Assembly (NCBI GenBank): GCA_023630585.1
Contig: CM042552.1
Location: forward strand, 17,371,569-17,435,568
Length of the DNA stretch: 64,000 nucleotides
From: Cranoglanis bouderius
Taxonomy: Eukaryota; Chordata; Actinopteri; Siluriformes; Cranoglanididae
Reading direction: 5' to 3'
Shown here piece after piece: positions 54,750 to 64,000 of this stretch. Under the pieces are notes generated by a model, which saw nothing but the letters and a program-made list of their open reading frames with translations, searched no databases and was not told where the DNA came from. Made by a program: the position numbers and the translations under genes. Within the stretch, counting starts at the first letter, position 1. Every line of letters begins with the position of its first letter.

Positions 54750-55445
54750 AAAAACATGAGTTTTTGGGAAAACAAATAAATGAAAAGAAAATAGAAATAA
54801 ATCAAATGCACAAAAAAAGAAAGAAGTAATGAAATAGCAACAAATACAGGAAGTATTAAAGTAAGAAAATGAACTAGAAGAAAAAAAAGGAATATAGAAA
54901 GTAATAAAAAAAAGAAGGAGGAGAAAGAAAAAAATAAAAAGTCAAAGAATGCAATAGAAAGAAATAAAGGGAAAAAAGGAGGACAAAAGGAAATAAATAT
55001 TTGAATTGGAAATGATTGCTGTGTGAACATATGAACCTTTTGAAACATTTGGAAGAGGAGAAATCAATCAATCATTTAATCAATCAATAAATAAATGAAA
55101 AAGAATACATGGCATGGATAAGACAATCGACAGTAGTGTTACTTACAACAGACACTAGACAGATAGAAAAAGTAAATTAAAAACAAAGGAGGAAAAATGA
55201 AAGAACGAAATAAATGATGTGAAAATGATGAACGGTAGATAAAAAGAAAAGTAGAAATAAAGAAAGAAATGGAAGAAGAAGAAAATATAAAGGAAAAGGA
55301 ATGAGACAGAAGATAGAAATGAAAAAGAGAGAAAGGAAGGAAATATCAAGAAATAAAAACATTTCTAACAGCTGTATAGGTCAGAAGGACAGGGAAATGA
55401 GGGATCCAACTGTCTCAGTCTGAGACAAATGAGAGAAAATGAGGT
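54750..55445. repeat. Purine-rich (A/G) tract, ~650 bp
   Basis: Almost wholly A and G with words such as gaaagaaat, aaggaaat, gaagaagaag and a few matching tetranucleotide runs. The Phe/Leu/Ser-rich minus frames here are artefacts. Similar in kind to 24186-24545. Confidence 0.8.
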
Positions 55446-55449
55446 GAGA

Positions 55450-55747
55450 GAAAAGAGAAAATGTCTTGCTGTTTGATTCCTCTTTGATCCTCAACCGTTA
55501 ATCGAAGTATCTGAAGCTTTAGCAGGGGGGAAAAACAGCTTCTCGTCACTTCATCTCACTGAAATGTTAAATATACATTATATTTCCGTTATAGTCTACT
55601 GTAGATGAATATACTTAATTCCTATTCATTCATGATTCATTTTGGACATTCATAATTCAGTAAAAAGTCATATTTTCATGTCGTTTTTCTTTTCTAACAT
55701 TAGCAAATTAGCATTTTTAATTACTTTTTTATGTTTAGGCTTCCTTA
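55450..55747. other. Unique spacer
   Basis: No feature seen. Confidence 0.5.
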
Positions 55748-55749
55748 TA

Positions 55750-56674
55750 GAGTGCCCTCCACTAATACTGGCAAATATGAACAAAGAAGGCTGTGAAAAA
55801 TTGTCTTTATTGTTTAACCTTTTGATCTTTTGTTAAAAAAATTCACAAAAATACTCTGCTCTCATGGATATCAAACAACTGCAAAAATAACACAGGTTTA
55901 TCAAAAAAATAAACAAAATCTTTGTTAAATATAGGTGTGCAACAATTATTGGCACCCTTTTAGTCAATACTTTGTGCTATCTCCCTTTGCCAAGATAACA
56001 GCTCTGAGTCTTCTCCTATAATGCCTGATGAGGTTGGAGAATACATGGCAAGGGATCTGAGACCATTCCTCCATACAGAATCTCTCCAGATCCTTCACAT
56101 TTCGAGGTGGACTCTCCTCTTCAGTTCACCCCACAGGTTTTCTATGGGTTTCAAGTCAGGGGACTGGGTTGGCCATGGCAGGACCTTGATTTTGTGGTCA
56201 GTAAACCATTTTTGTGTTGATTTTGATGTATGTTTTGGATCATTGTCTTGCTGGAAGATCCAACCATGGCCCATTTTAAGCTTTCTGGCAGAGGCAGTCA
56301 GTTTTTCATTTAATATCTGTTGATATTTGAAAGAGTCCATGATGCCATGTATCCTAACAAAATGTCTAGGTCCTCTGGCAGAAAAGCAGCCCCAAAACAT
56401 TAATGAGCCACCATACTTTTCCATATGGCTACCACTCTGTTTGCACCAAAACCACCTTTGGTGTTTATTGCCAAAAAGCTCTATTTTGGTTTCATTTGAC
56501 CATAGAACTAGATCCAATTTGAAGTTCCAGTAGTGTCTGGCAAACTGAAGACACTTGAGTTTGTTTTTGGATGAGAGTAGAGGCTTTTATCTTGAAACCC
56601 TTCCAAACAACTTGTGGTGATGTAGGTGACATCAGATTGTAGTTTTGGAGACTTTCTGACCCCAAAACACAACT
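55750..56674 (-). mobile_element. Tc1-like transposon, family TcB, 5' part missing
   Basis: The end agtgccctccactaatactg (TA at 55748-55749) and the following 900 bases match 17595-18540 closely. Similarity ends at about 56674 (caactaactt), so the DNA-binding half and the other terminal repeat are absent. Confidence 0.9.
56095..56517 (-). pseudogene. TcB transposase catalytic domain, first Asp changed
   Basis: 140 open codons with no stop: DLVLWSNETKIELFGNKHQRWFWCKQ ... YGGSLMFWGCFSARG ... MGHGWIFQQDNDPKHTSKSTQKW ... LPWPTQSPDLKPIENLWGELKRR. The second Asp and the Glu (PIENLW) are intact. The first motif, WSDETKIELFG in the other copy, reads WSNETKIELFG here, so the first catalytic Asp is Asn. 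The copy at 17595 has the opposite pattern (first Asp kept, Glu lost). Confidence 0.88.
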
Positions 56675-56833
56675 AACTTATGATTCTAAATATGTTTTAT
56701 AAGACATGCATTTGATCAAGCAAGGTAATTTTACTTAATATTTTTTTATTACAAAAAATATTTTTTTGCTACAATTATTTGTGTATGTTGATGGTAAAAT
56801 GAAATTTTCAACTTTCCACTTTCCAATGTAGCC

Positions 56834-57059
56834 TCAGATTCCTGTTCTTTGCTGACAGGAGTGGAACCTGATGTGCTTGAACCTTCTGCTGTTGTAGCTC
56901 ATATGACTGAAGGTTTGGGTTTTTGAGTACTCTGATATGCTTTTCTGCTTACCACGATTGTAAAGAGTGGTTATTTGAGTTGCCATAGCTTTCCTGTGAG
57001 CTCGAACCAGTCTGTCAATTCTCCTCTGTCCTCTCTCCTCAACAAGATGTTTCCAGCTC

Positions 57060-57061
<2 letters not shown>
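56834..57061 (-). pseudogene. TcA transposase fragment
   Basis: KHLVEERGQRRIDRLVRAHRKAMATQITTLYNRGKQKSISEYSKTQTFSHMSYNSRR is the second DNA-binding motif and linker of the TcA family (compare LVDERAQRRMTRLV at 44070). No catalytic motif or ends. Confidence 0.85.

Positions 57062-57101
<40 letters not shown>
57061..57101. repeat. (ATA)n microsatellite
   Basis: About 13 ATA units at the edge of the TcA fragment. Confidence 0.95.
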
Positions 57102-57102
<1 letters not shown>

Positions 57103-57104
57103 TT

Positions 57105-57605
57105 AGGATGAATTAGTTTCTTTAGCATGTTGATCCTTCTAGAGAGATTAAATATTAATTATACTGCCAGTCATTTGCTTTAACTGTAAATACTAATGAG
57201 TTTTGAGATAGACAGTGGCATTTCAACAGCGGTGTTTTAATGAGTACTCAACAATAACATCATGGTATTATTTGAGAGAGACTGTGTGTGAATCTCTGGA
57301 GAGACTCATGCATGAGAGATGACGATTAAAATAGAATCAGCTTAATAAGCCATCACGGCTGAAGCATACACTCCTAAATGGAAAAAATTAAACATGTAAT
57401 TGGGTTTTGTGCAGCCCAAACAACAGGATAAGAATGAGTACAGAAATCATACGGACATCTGAATTTTATAATTCAGATGGGTTCATCACTGTACACTACA
57501 AATTAATTATAGATAACATACAGATGGATAGAGAGACAGATGCACAAAGACACAAATCAAGAGGCAAAGGGTAAATCTGAAGGAGCTGAAGAGATACAGA
57601 GCTCA
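57105..57605. other. No gene seen
   Basis: AT-rich unique DNA. Confidence 0.5.
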
Positions 57606-57607
57606 CA

Positions 57608-57637
57608 TGACTGTAAAGCATGGTGGTGGTAGCATTG
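57608..57637 (+). other. Ten-codon Tc1 relic
   Basis: atgactgtaaagcatggtgg encodes MTVKHGG, the core of the Tc1 transposase GGGS motif. The next 50 bases (gcctttatttgtcacatact) are unrelated. It may be part of a broken copy together with 57690-58089. Confidence 0.5.
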
Positions 57638-57689
57638 AAGAAGATGCCTTTATTTGTCACATACTATACCCTACCACATTACCCTTGGC

Positions 57690-57766
57690 TTCTTACGTGC
57701 TTCTCACCTTTAACTTTTGGTGGACAGCTTCCTCTAGGCAGAGTCGTACAGTAGTTGTGCCATATT

Positions 57767-57799
<33 letters not shown>

Positions 57800-58089
57800 A
57801 TTGATTTAATAATGTTTTGCAGGAGTTCAATGTTTGGGATATATATATTTTTTTTATCAAACCCTGATTTATCCTTTTACTGAACTTTATCCTGGACTTG
57901 ATAGCACCTTGGTCATGATGCTGTTTGTTTGATGTGGTCTCTACCAACTCTGGTTTCTTCCAGGAAAGGTGCATTAATACTGAGACCATGTGATTGGTCA
58001 ACTCTATTCAATTATTTGTGTGATTTTGATGGCACCAGAACTAATTCAGCAGATTCATAGCAACTGGTGAATACTTATACAAGCCACTG
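57690..58089 (-). mobile_element. Tc1-like fragment, family TcH
   Basis: gcagagtcgtacagtagttg, ttgatttaataatgttttgc, ttcaatgtttgggatat and atttatccttttactgaactttatcc are the complement of a Tc1 transposase N-terminal region. ggtgaatacttatacaagccactg with TA at 58090-58091 is the terminal repeat. A T25 tract interrupts it at 57771-57797. Only the 5' third of the transposon remains. Confidence 0.6.
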
Positions 58090-58091
58090 TA

Positions 58092-60060
58092 CATAGACAC
58101 AGAAAGATACATACATAAGATAAACAAAGAGATTTACGAACAAATGAAGTGAGAGATGGATGCAATCAGAGAGTCAGATGGATAGGTAGATGATGGACAG
58201 AGAGCTGAACAGATTCAGATGCTACAGACAGATAGCTGTGGACCTAGGTGGAAAGACCTGCAGATAGACAAATGGACAAACATCTAGATGGGGGGGGAGG
58301 GGTATAAAAAGGCTTGAAAGGTTCATGGTGTCCATGAGCAAGTGCTGCCAATCCAGCCCCATGTCTCCAGGTCATCTAAGTAGTGCACACACTGTCATTC
58401 TCTCAGACATCTGAATAATATAATATTTTCTGAGCAGATTTGAGTAAAAATGCTGCTAATCGGCCCTCCGGGACAAGGAGGCCTTTCCCTCCTCCATGAG
58501 TAGGTAGGTACAAGGTAACATCCTTTAGCCAGTGATGTCCAGAGCAGAAGAATTTAATTGAACTTGCCTTTATTGAATTTCAGGCAGAAAACAAGCTGGA
58601 GCATTGAGCACAGCCAGCCAGTGCCATAAATTGGATGATGCCAGATTGTTGATTATGAGCATCCTTCCTCTGTAGGACACAATAGGCTAGTATGATAGTA
58701 GCCACTTCCATTTTGCCAGTTTGTTGGTCACAGATTTTAGAATACCTGGCCAGTTTTTCTTTACCATCGCTTCTGAAACCAGGTAAACCCCTAGTACTCT
58801 GTCTCCCTGTCTCTGCAAGACTCATCTAGGAATGCCTCACTTTTTCGATAGTTAACTTTAGCTGATATAGCCCTACCATAAGTAGCCAAAGATCCCCTCT
58901 TCTGGGGAGGCTTTCCACTAGTGTCAAATGTGTCAAATGTTGTGTCTTGGTAACCTGTTGTGCTGATCTTACAAATTTAAGGTTATCCAGGAAGTAACTC
59001 ATCAGTGAAACATACCATTTCCCTTTGGCCAAGTTCTAAAAAACAAGTCATGAGGCTATTTGTGCTGAGGTTCTGACAGACCTGAGCAGTCAAAATAACT
59101 TGCCTCATCTGAATAGATCTCTTCCTTCTCCATGTATGAAATGTTCTGCATTTGTAGAACCTGCAGTGACTATGGGCATTCAGTATCTGACATGGCAGCC
59201 TTCACTGCCTCAGTACTAAATTAGGGGTTTGTTAAAGATTCCTTAACAGCACTTATTCCTACCAATTCCTACCTTTTGTAGTGTTTCTTGGTCTCGTTAG
59301 ATTTGTTCCTATGCCATTTGGTTTTGTTTTTTCAATGTTGTACAAGCCAGTGGCAGCTTCAGGGTGTGCATTAAGGCCAGTATCACTACTAACACTAACC
59401 CTAACACCTGCAGTACCATCTGTTTCAGCACTTACATTATAAGCAGCACCAGTATAATTAACACTAGCAACAGTATCATTGAGTATTAACATTGCTGTCA
59501 GTGCTGGTTGCAGTAATCATTAGCATTACTGTTGGGTTCAGCACTGACCTCTTCCACCTCAGGCTCCACTGTTCAGGGAGTTATTAGTCTCAGGTTCTGG
59601 CACCCCAGTGCTCTCCTACTTACTGTCTCCATGTTGTTGCCACTGTAACTTGTCACCCGCCAAACTTGTTGTGTCTCAAAATATATCAAACCTTCAGTGC
59701 TGGCACACATTCTGTGTCTCATCTTAATTATTAAGAAATATGAAAACCTCTCTCTGAAAGGATAGGACATGAGTTTTTGCAGCCAAGCTAAATCATTTTT
59801 ATAGAGCTGGCTTCCCGAAACAAGCCAACTCCTTCATTATCACTTCATTTTTGATAAACAGTAGTACTGGTGGTAATGTTTGATATGACGATTGGGATAG
59901 CAGATGCATATAGAGGGTACCACTATTCCTTTTACCCATATTCCACTTTTAATTAGTCTATTGACTAAACTGTTTTTTGTTTATTTGTTTTTTTAGAAAC
60001 AAAACTATGGCTTTTTTCCTGCTTTGTCACCAGCAACAGCACATCCTCCACAAGTATTCC
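58092..60060. other. No recognised gene; one interrupted frame at 58580-59032
   Basis: Minus-strand codons from 59032 to 58580 form a single frame of about 150 residues broken by one TAG (58826). Neither half shows a family motif. 59260-59770 has further short frames and words built on ggcagcttcagggt and tatcattgagtatt. This may be an old, unclassified transposon. Confidence 0.25.
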
Positions 60061-60079
60061 ATTCTCCGGCACACACCTG

Positions 60080-60300
60080 ACACCATGCTAGAGAGTCAAT
60101 GTCAGACAGATACATAAGGAGACAGTCAGACAGACAGATGGATTGACAGCCAGAGAGATAGACAGATAGATCTTTAGATGGAGAAACAGATGGGTAGGCA
60201 GTCAGAAAGAAAGAAAGTACAGAAAGATGGATAAACAGATAGACATAGATAAAGACAGACAGCTTCATAGACAGATGCATAGATAAATAGCCACAGATAC
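60080..60300. repeat. Degenerate (GACA)n/(GATA)n tract
   Basis: Words such as agacagtcagacagacagat and gatagacagatagat over 220 bases. Confidence 0.85.
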
Positions 60301-60328
60301 ATCATGAGATGGACAGGTTGACAGTGCT

Positions 60329-60733
60329 GCCTTGAATAATAATTTCACATAACAGATGTTTACATATAGTCCACAAGACACAATAATAACTGAATTTACA
60401 CAAATAAACCAGTTCAAAAGTTTACGCACGCTTGATTCTTAATACTGTGTGCTGTTACCTGGATGATCAACGACTGGTTTTTTGTTTTGTGATAGTTGTT
60501 CATGAGTCCATTGTTTGTCCTGAGCAGTTAAACTGCCCACTGTTCTTCAGAAAAATCCTCCAGGTCCTGCACATTCTTTGCTTTTCCAGCACCTTCTCCA
60601 ATTTGACCCCTTTCCAACAGTGCCTATATGATGTTGAGATCCGTCTTTTCATACTGATGACAACTGAAGGAATCGTACAGAACTTGCACAAAAGGTGCAA
60701 ACATTCGCTGATGCTCATGAAGGCAAAACGATA
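60329..60733 (-). mobile_element. Left arm of long inverted repeat
   Basis: cacataacagatgtttacatatag ... ctgagcagttaaactgcccactgttcttcagaaaaatcc ... tatatgatgttgagatcc is the complement of 62355-62020 at roughly 90 percent over about 340 bases. Both arms resemble a common fish Tc1-like element that has lost its transposase. Confidence 0.8.
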
Positions 60734-61741
60734 CTGTGGGTAAAGAAATGAGTCACCCCCCCTTTAAAATAATCACATTTTGTTGCTTTTCAGCCTGAAA
60801 CGAAGATGGACACAGTTTTTGCTTTATCCAGCTGTATTTACTCAGTGCAACTTATAACATCCAAGTGAAAGATATAACACCAACATGTCAGAAAAAATAA
60901 AAAATAAAAACCAGAATCACAGAGTTGGAAAAAGGATCACCCCCTTGCTGTAATTTGCCTTATTTTTTTTAATTACAGCCTTTAGTCTGTTGGGATATGT
61001 CTCTACTAACCTTGCACATCTAGACTTTGCAATATTTGCCCACTCTTCTTTGCAGAACTGCTCAAGGTCAGTTAAATTTGATGGTGACCGTTTGTGGACT
61101 GCAGTCTTCAAGTCATTCCACAGATTTTCAATGGGGTTTAAGTCTGGGCTCTGACTAGGCCATGCAAGGACATTCACCTTTTTCTCCTTCAACCACTGTG
61201 TGGTCAGTTTTGCTGTCTGCTTTGGGTCATTGTCATGTTGGAAGGTAAACCTTCTTCCCATTGACAACTTTCTGGTAGAGGGCAGCAGATTTTCCTCAAG
61301 AATTTGATGGTATTTTGCCCCATCCATTTTCCTTCTATCTTGACAAGTGCTGCAGTCCCTGCTGCAGAGAAACACCCCCATAACAGGATATTACCACCTC
61401 TATGCTTTACTGTAGGAATGGTGTTATTTAGATGGTGAGCTGTATTGGATTTCCATCAGATGTATCGTTTGGTGTTGAGGCCAAATTATTCCACTGTAGT
61501 CTCGTCTGACCATTACACCTTTTTCCATGTGGCCTCAGAATCTTCAAGGTGCGTTCATGTGGCCTTTCTTGAGGAGTGGCTTTTTTCTTGTAACCCTCAC
61601 ATACAAGCCACATTTGTGGAGAATTTGTGATATTGTTGTCACATGCACACAATGACCACTCTTCATCAGAAATATCTTAAATTCCTGCAACTGCTTCAGA
61701 GTTGCTGTAGGCCTCTTGGTAGCCTCTCTGACCAGTTTCAA
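60734..61741 (-). mobile_element. Tc1-like transposon, family TcF, DNA-binding part lost
   Basis: The end ctgtgggtaaagaaatgag has TA at 60732-60733. The body matches 50384-50930 and fills in the catalytic region that copy lacks. It breaks off at 61741 in gcctctctgaccagtttc, so the first helix-turn-helix and the other end are missing. It sits directly against the left arm at 60733. Confidence 0.85.
60917..61381 (-). pseudogene. TcF transposase catalytic domain, partial
   Basis: 154 open codons. After MGVFLCSRDCSTCQDRRKMDGAKYHQILEENLLPSTRKLSMG comes FTFQHDNDPKQTAKLTTQWLKEKKVNVLAWPSQSPDLNPIENLWNDLKTAVHKRSPSNLTDLEQFCKEEWANI and LVETYPNRLKAVIKKNKANYSK. The second Asp and the Glu are present. The first Asp region lies upstream in a different frame (LRPNYSTV area, near 61500), so the gene is frameshifted as well as truncated. 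Confidence 0.85.
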
Positions 61742-61744
61742 ATT

Positions 61745-61978
61745 CTGTTATTGTTTTTATTGTATTAATGGCATTGCCAAACTTGCCCCAGTAACCTAAC
61801 TAGCAGAAATCACTGTTAGGATTTTCATGCTTCTGGCACTTTATCGGTTTTGACAAAGACATTTTCCTCTCACTAACATTCAGATATGAAAATTAAAATA
61901 AAATAAAATGCAAACAATACTCTGAATAATAATAACAATAGTGTGAACTAGCTAGGTTAGCCTTTGGGTTAGCGGATT
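61745..61978. other. Short AT-rich spacer
   Basis: No feature seen. Confidence 0.5.
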
Positions 61979-61984
61979 ACCGTG

Positions 61985-62483
61985 CAAGCAGATGTGGTGA
62001 GACCAGTTTTCCAGTTTGGTCCCTCAGTTGTCCTCAGTGTGAAAAGATGGATCTCAACATCATATAGGCACTGTTGGAAAGGGGTCAAATATGCAGATGA
62101 TGCTGGAAAAGCAAAGAATATGCAGGACCTGGAGGATTTTTCTGAAGAACAGTGGGCAGTTTAACTGCTCAGGACAAACAAGGGACTCATGAACAACTAT
62201 CACAAAACATAAAAACAGTCGCTGATCATCCAGGTAACAACAGACAGTATTAAGAATCAAGTGAATGTAAACTTTTGAATTGGTTCATTTGTGTAAATTC
62301 AGTTATTATTGTGTCTTGTGAACTATATGTAAACATCTGTTATGTGGAATAGCTTATTCAGTGCAGTACTAAATAAGAACAATAAAAAACAGAATGCAAT
62401 TTTTATGATCCCTCTTTCTTTTTTTAAAATTATTAACATTCTGGAGATTCTTCAAGGCATATGTAAACTTATGACCTCAACTG
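61985..62483 (+). mobile_element. Right arm of long inverted repeat with terminal repeat
   Basis: 62020-62357 is inverted relative to 60329-60675. It continues to a Tc1-type end (ggcatatgtaaacttatgacctcaactg) with TA at 62484-62485. No transposase frame. Confidence 0.75.
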
Positions 62484-62485
62484 TA

Positions 62486-62734
62486 GATCGATAGATAGAC
62501 ATATAAACCCAGGTCCACACTCTGTTTGTTGAGTGTTTGGTCTCTCTGTGGACAAAAAAAGAGCTGTAACCTGCTGTCACAGTGCATTGTGGGAAAATGG
62601 TGTTTTGTTGAGAGCAAATAAAAAGCTCACACCTTAGAGACCTCAATTTACAGAAGCGTAACAAAGTCTCGACCCTCTTGCTCGGATAATGAGGACACAA
62701 CGGAGGACTGCAGGAGTGTGTACAATCCATACCG

Positions 62735-62735
<1 letters not shown>
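62486..62735. other. Unique spacer
   Basis: No feature seen. Confidence 0.5.
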
Positions 62736-62790
<55 letters not shown>

Positions 62791-62835
62791 GAACAATGTT
62801 TCCATTGTTCCAATGTTAAGGACAATGTTTTCATG

Positions 62836-62892
<57 letters not shown>
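62736..62892. repeat. (AC)27 - spacer - (GT)26 inverted microsatellite pair
   Basis: (AC)n at 62736-62789 and (GT)n at 62840-62892 are complementary and only 50 bases apart. The spacer contains aacaatgtttccattgttcc and ggacaatgttttc, which also fold. Confidence 0.95.
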
Positions 62893-62896
<4 letters not shown>

Positions 62897-62997
62897 TGTT
62901 TATGTGTGCGCAGGAGAGAGAGAGAATAATTTGATAAATCTGGCTCACACATATCTCACAGCGGGACTGTGCTCAGGACAAAACCCAAAGCCACCCT

Positions 62998-62998
<1 letters not shown>

Positions 62999-63044
<46 letters not shown>

Positions 63045-63229
63045 CAATGTCTCCATGTCTAACTCTAAATCTGTTACACACCCGCATCACACAGATTACA
63101 CACTCACATGGGAGGAGTGTATTCAAGAAAAAATGGTGTGTGTGTGTGTGTGTGTGTGCGTGTGTGTGTGTGTGTTGGTGTTCTGGCTGGCTCTCAGGCC
63201 CTGCACTGCCAACACATTCGGGACAAACC

Positions 63230-63290
<61 letters not shown>

Positions 63291-63406
63291 ACAGACTGAC
63301 ACAGCAGACAGTTGGCACACTGATGGCATAATCTGTTTTTTTGTCAGCAGGTCAGTGTGAGGACACGGCCAGACAAACGACAGACACACATTCACAAGGG
63401 ACAAGC

Positions 63407-63438
<32 letters not shown>
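62999..63438. repeat. Cluster of four more (GT)n tracts
   Basis: 62999-63043, 63135-63174, 63233-63289 and 63409-63438, each 15-28 units, separated by 60-120 bases of unique DNA. Open Cys/Val or His/Thr frames here are artefacts. Confidence 0.95.
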
Positions 63439-63442
<4 letters not shown>

Positions 63443-63493
63443 TCATTTGGTGAGTTGCTTTGTGAGCCCTGGGCTTTAGTAAGGTGCTTGATG

Positions 63494-63604
63494 AATTATA
63501 TTATATTATATTATATTATATTATATTATATTATATTATATTACATTATATTATATTATATTATATTATATTATATTATATTATATTATATTACAGTATA
63601 TTAT
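63494..63604. repeat. (ATATT)n microsatellite
   Basis: About 22 pentanucleotide units with two point changes (ttaca). A fragment of the same array follows the SINE at 63821-63834. Confidence 0.95.
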
Positions 63605-63605
63605 G

Positions 63606-63820
63606 AGAGCCACAACGGCTTAGTGGTTAGCACATTTGCCTCGCACCTCCAGGTACGTTTGCATGTTCTCCCCTTTCTTCAGGGGTTTCCTCCAGGTAAT
63701 CCGGTTTCCTCCCCAAGTCCAAAGACATGCGTTGTAGGCTGATTGGCATCTCTAAATTGTCCGTAGTGTGTGAATGTGTGTGCGATGAGTTGCCTTGGCA
63801 ACCCATCCAGGGTGTCCTCC
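63606..63820 (+). mobile_element. SINE-like repeat, family 2, inside (ATATT)n
   Basis: The head ccacaacggcttagtggttagcac has the A-box pattern. A deletion removes the B box. gcatgttctcccctttcttc, ggtttcctccaggtaatccg, ccaaagacatgcgttgtagg and ttgccttggcaacccatccag follow. The 3' tail is cut at gggtgtcctcc. Confidence 0.8.
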
Positions 63821-63834
63821 TATATTATATTATT

Positions 63835-64000
63835 TCTGAATTCTAGATTCTGATTGGTCAGAAGGTGTTGACTAATTTTCTATAACAGCAGCTCTGACAG
63901 TAGTGCAGCTGCAAATCACAGGTTTATATCAATGCACTTAGTAATGTTTAGCTAGTTCATGTTTTGCTAACTTATGTTACTTTTCTGGATTACTTCAGTT
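63835..64000. repeat. Dispersed repeat, GATTCTGATTGGTCAGAAG type, runs off the window
   Basis: ctagattctgattggtcagaaggtgttgactaatt and gtgcagctgcaaatcacagg match 33763-33830. Its right end is beyond the window. Confidence 0.6.

Noticed and set aside
54722..55362. Minus-strand frames resembling multi-pass membrane proteins
   Set aside because: The hydrophobic Phe/Leu/Ser look comes from reading a purine tract in reverse.

Overview
The window looks like repeat-rich, gene-poor nuclear DNA of a teleost fish, and I found no host gene I can support. The organism call rests on the repeat set: about a dozen Tc1-like transposon families, RTE- and L2-type LINEs, Ty3/gypsy and Harbinger-like remnants, tRNA-derived SINEs of the kind common in ray-finned fish, and long (GT)n and (AT)n microsatellites. 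There are no operons, ribosome binding sites, CRISPR arrays or phage genes. An ostariophysan such as a catfish or characiform is plausible but is only an inference. Most long open frames are transposon proteins, broken or whole, or translations of tandem repeats.

Layout. 0-5 kb: purine-rich DNA, one unassigned open frame, a locally duplicated block holding an in-frame 69-bp minisatellite, and an LTR-like repeat with a 33-bp proline-rich tandem repeat. 6-10 kb: a LINE endonuclease relic, an L2/Rex1-like LINE 3' end, a Tc1 MITE and a 96-bp minisatellite. 11-16 kb: a hAT-like MITE, then a nearly perfect 3.16-kb RTE LINE (minus strand) with an uninterrupted endonuclease and reverse transcriptase ORF and an exact 18-bp target-site duplication. 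16-23 kb: a run of Tc1-like elements of four families. 24-27 kb: microsatellites and a gypsy gag-pol fragment. 28-31 kb: two paralogous Harbinger-like elements, the longer interrupted by a solo LTR with a 5-bp target duplication.

32-49 kb: a Tc1 fragment, a foldback MITE, SINEs, a hAT MITE, and two copies of one L2 LINE, each nested in a Tc1-like copy of the same family (TcA below). 50-62 kb: further Tc1 elements, one inside a minisatellite, and a 340-bp-arm inverted repeat around a Tc1 copy. 62-64 kb: a cluster of GT/AC microsatellites and a SINE inside an (ATATT)n array.

The only element that looks possibly able to function is the RTE LINE. Every Tc1 transposase copy seen is disabled by stops, deletions or changed DDE residues. 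Between repeats lie several non-repetitive blocks of balanced composition that could be conserved noncoding elements. The labels TcA to TcL are local names for Tc1-like families told apart by their terminal sequences.
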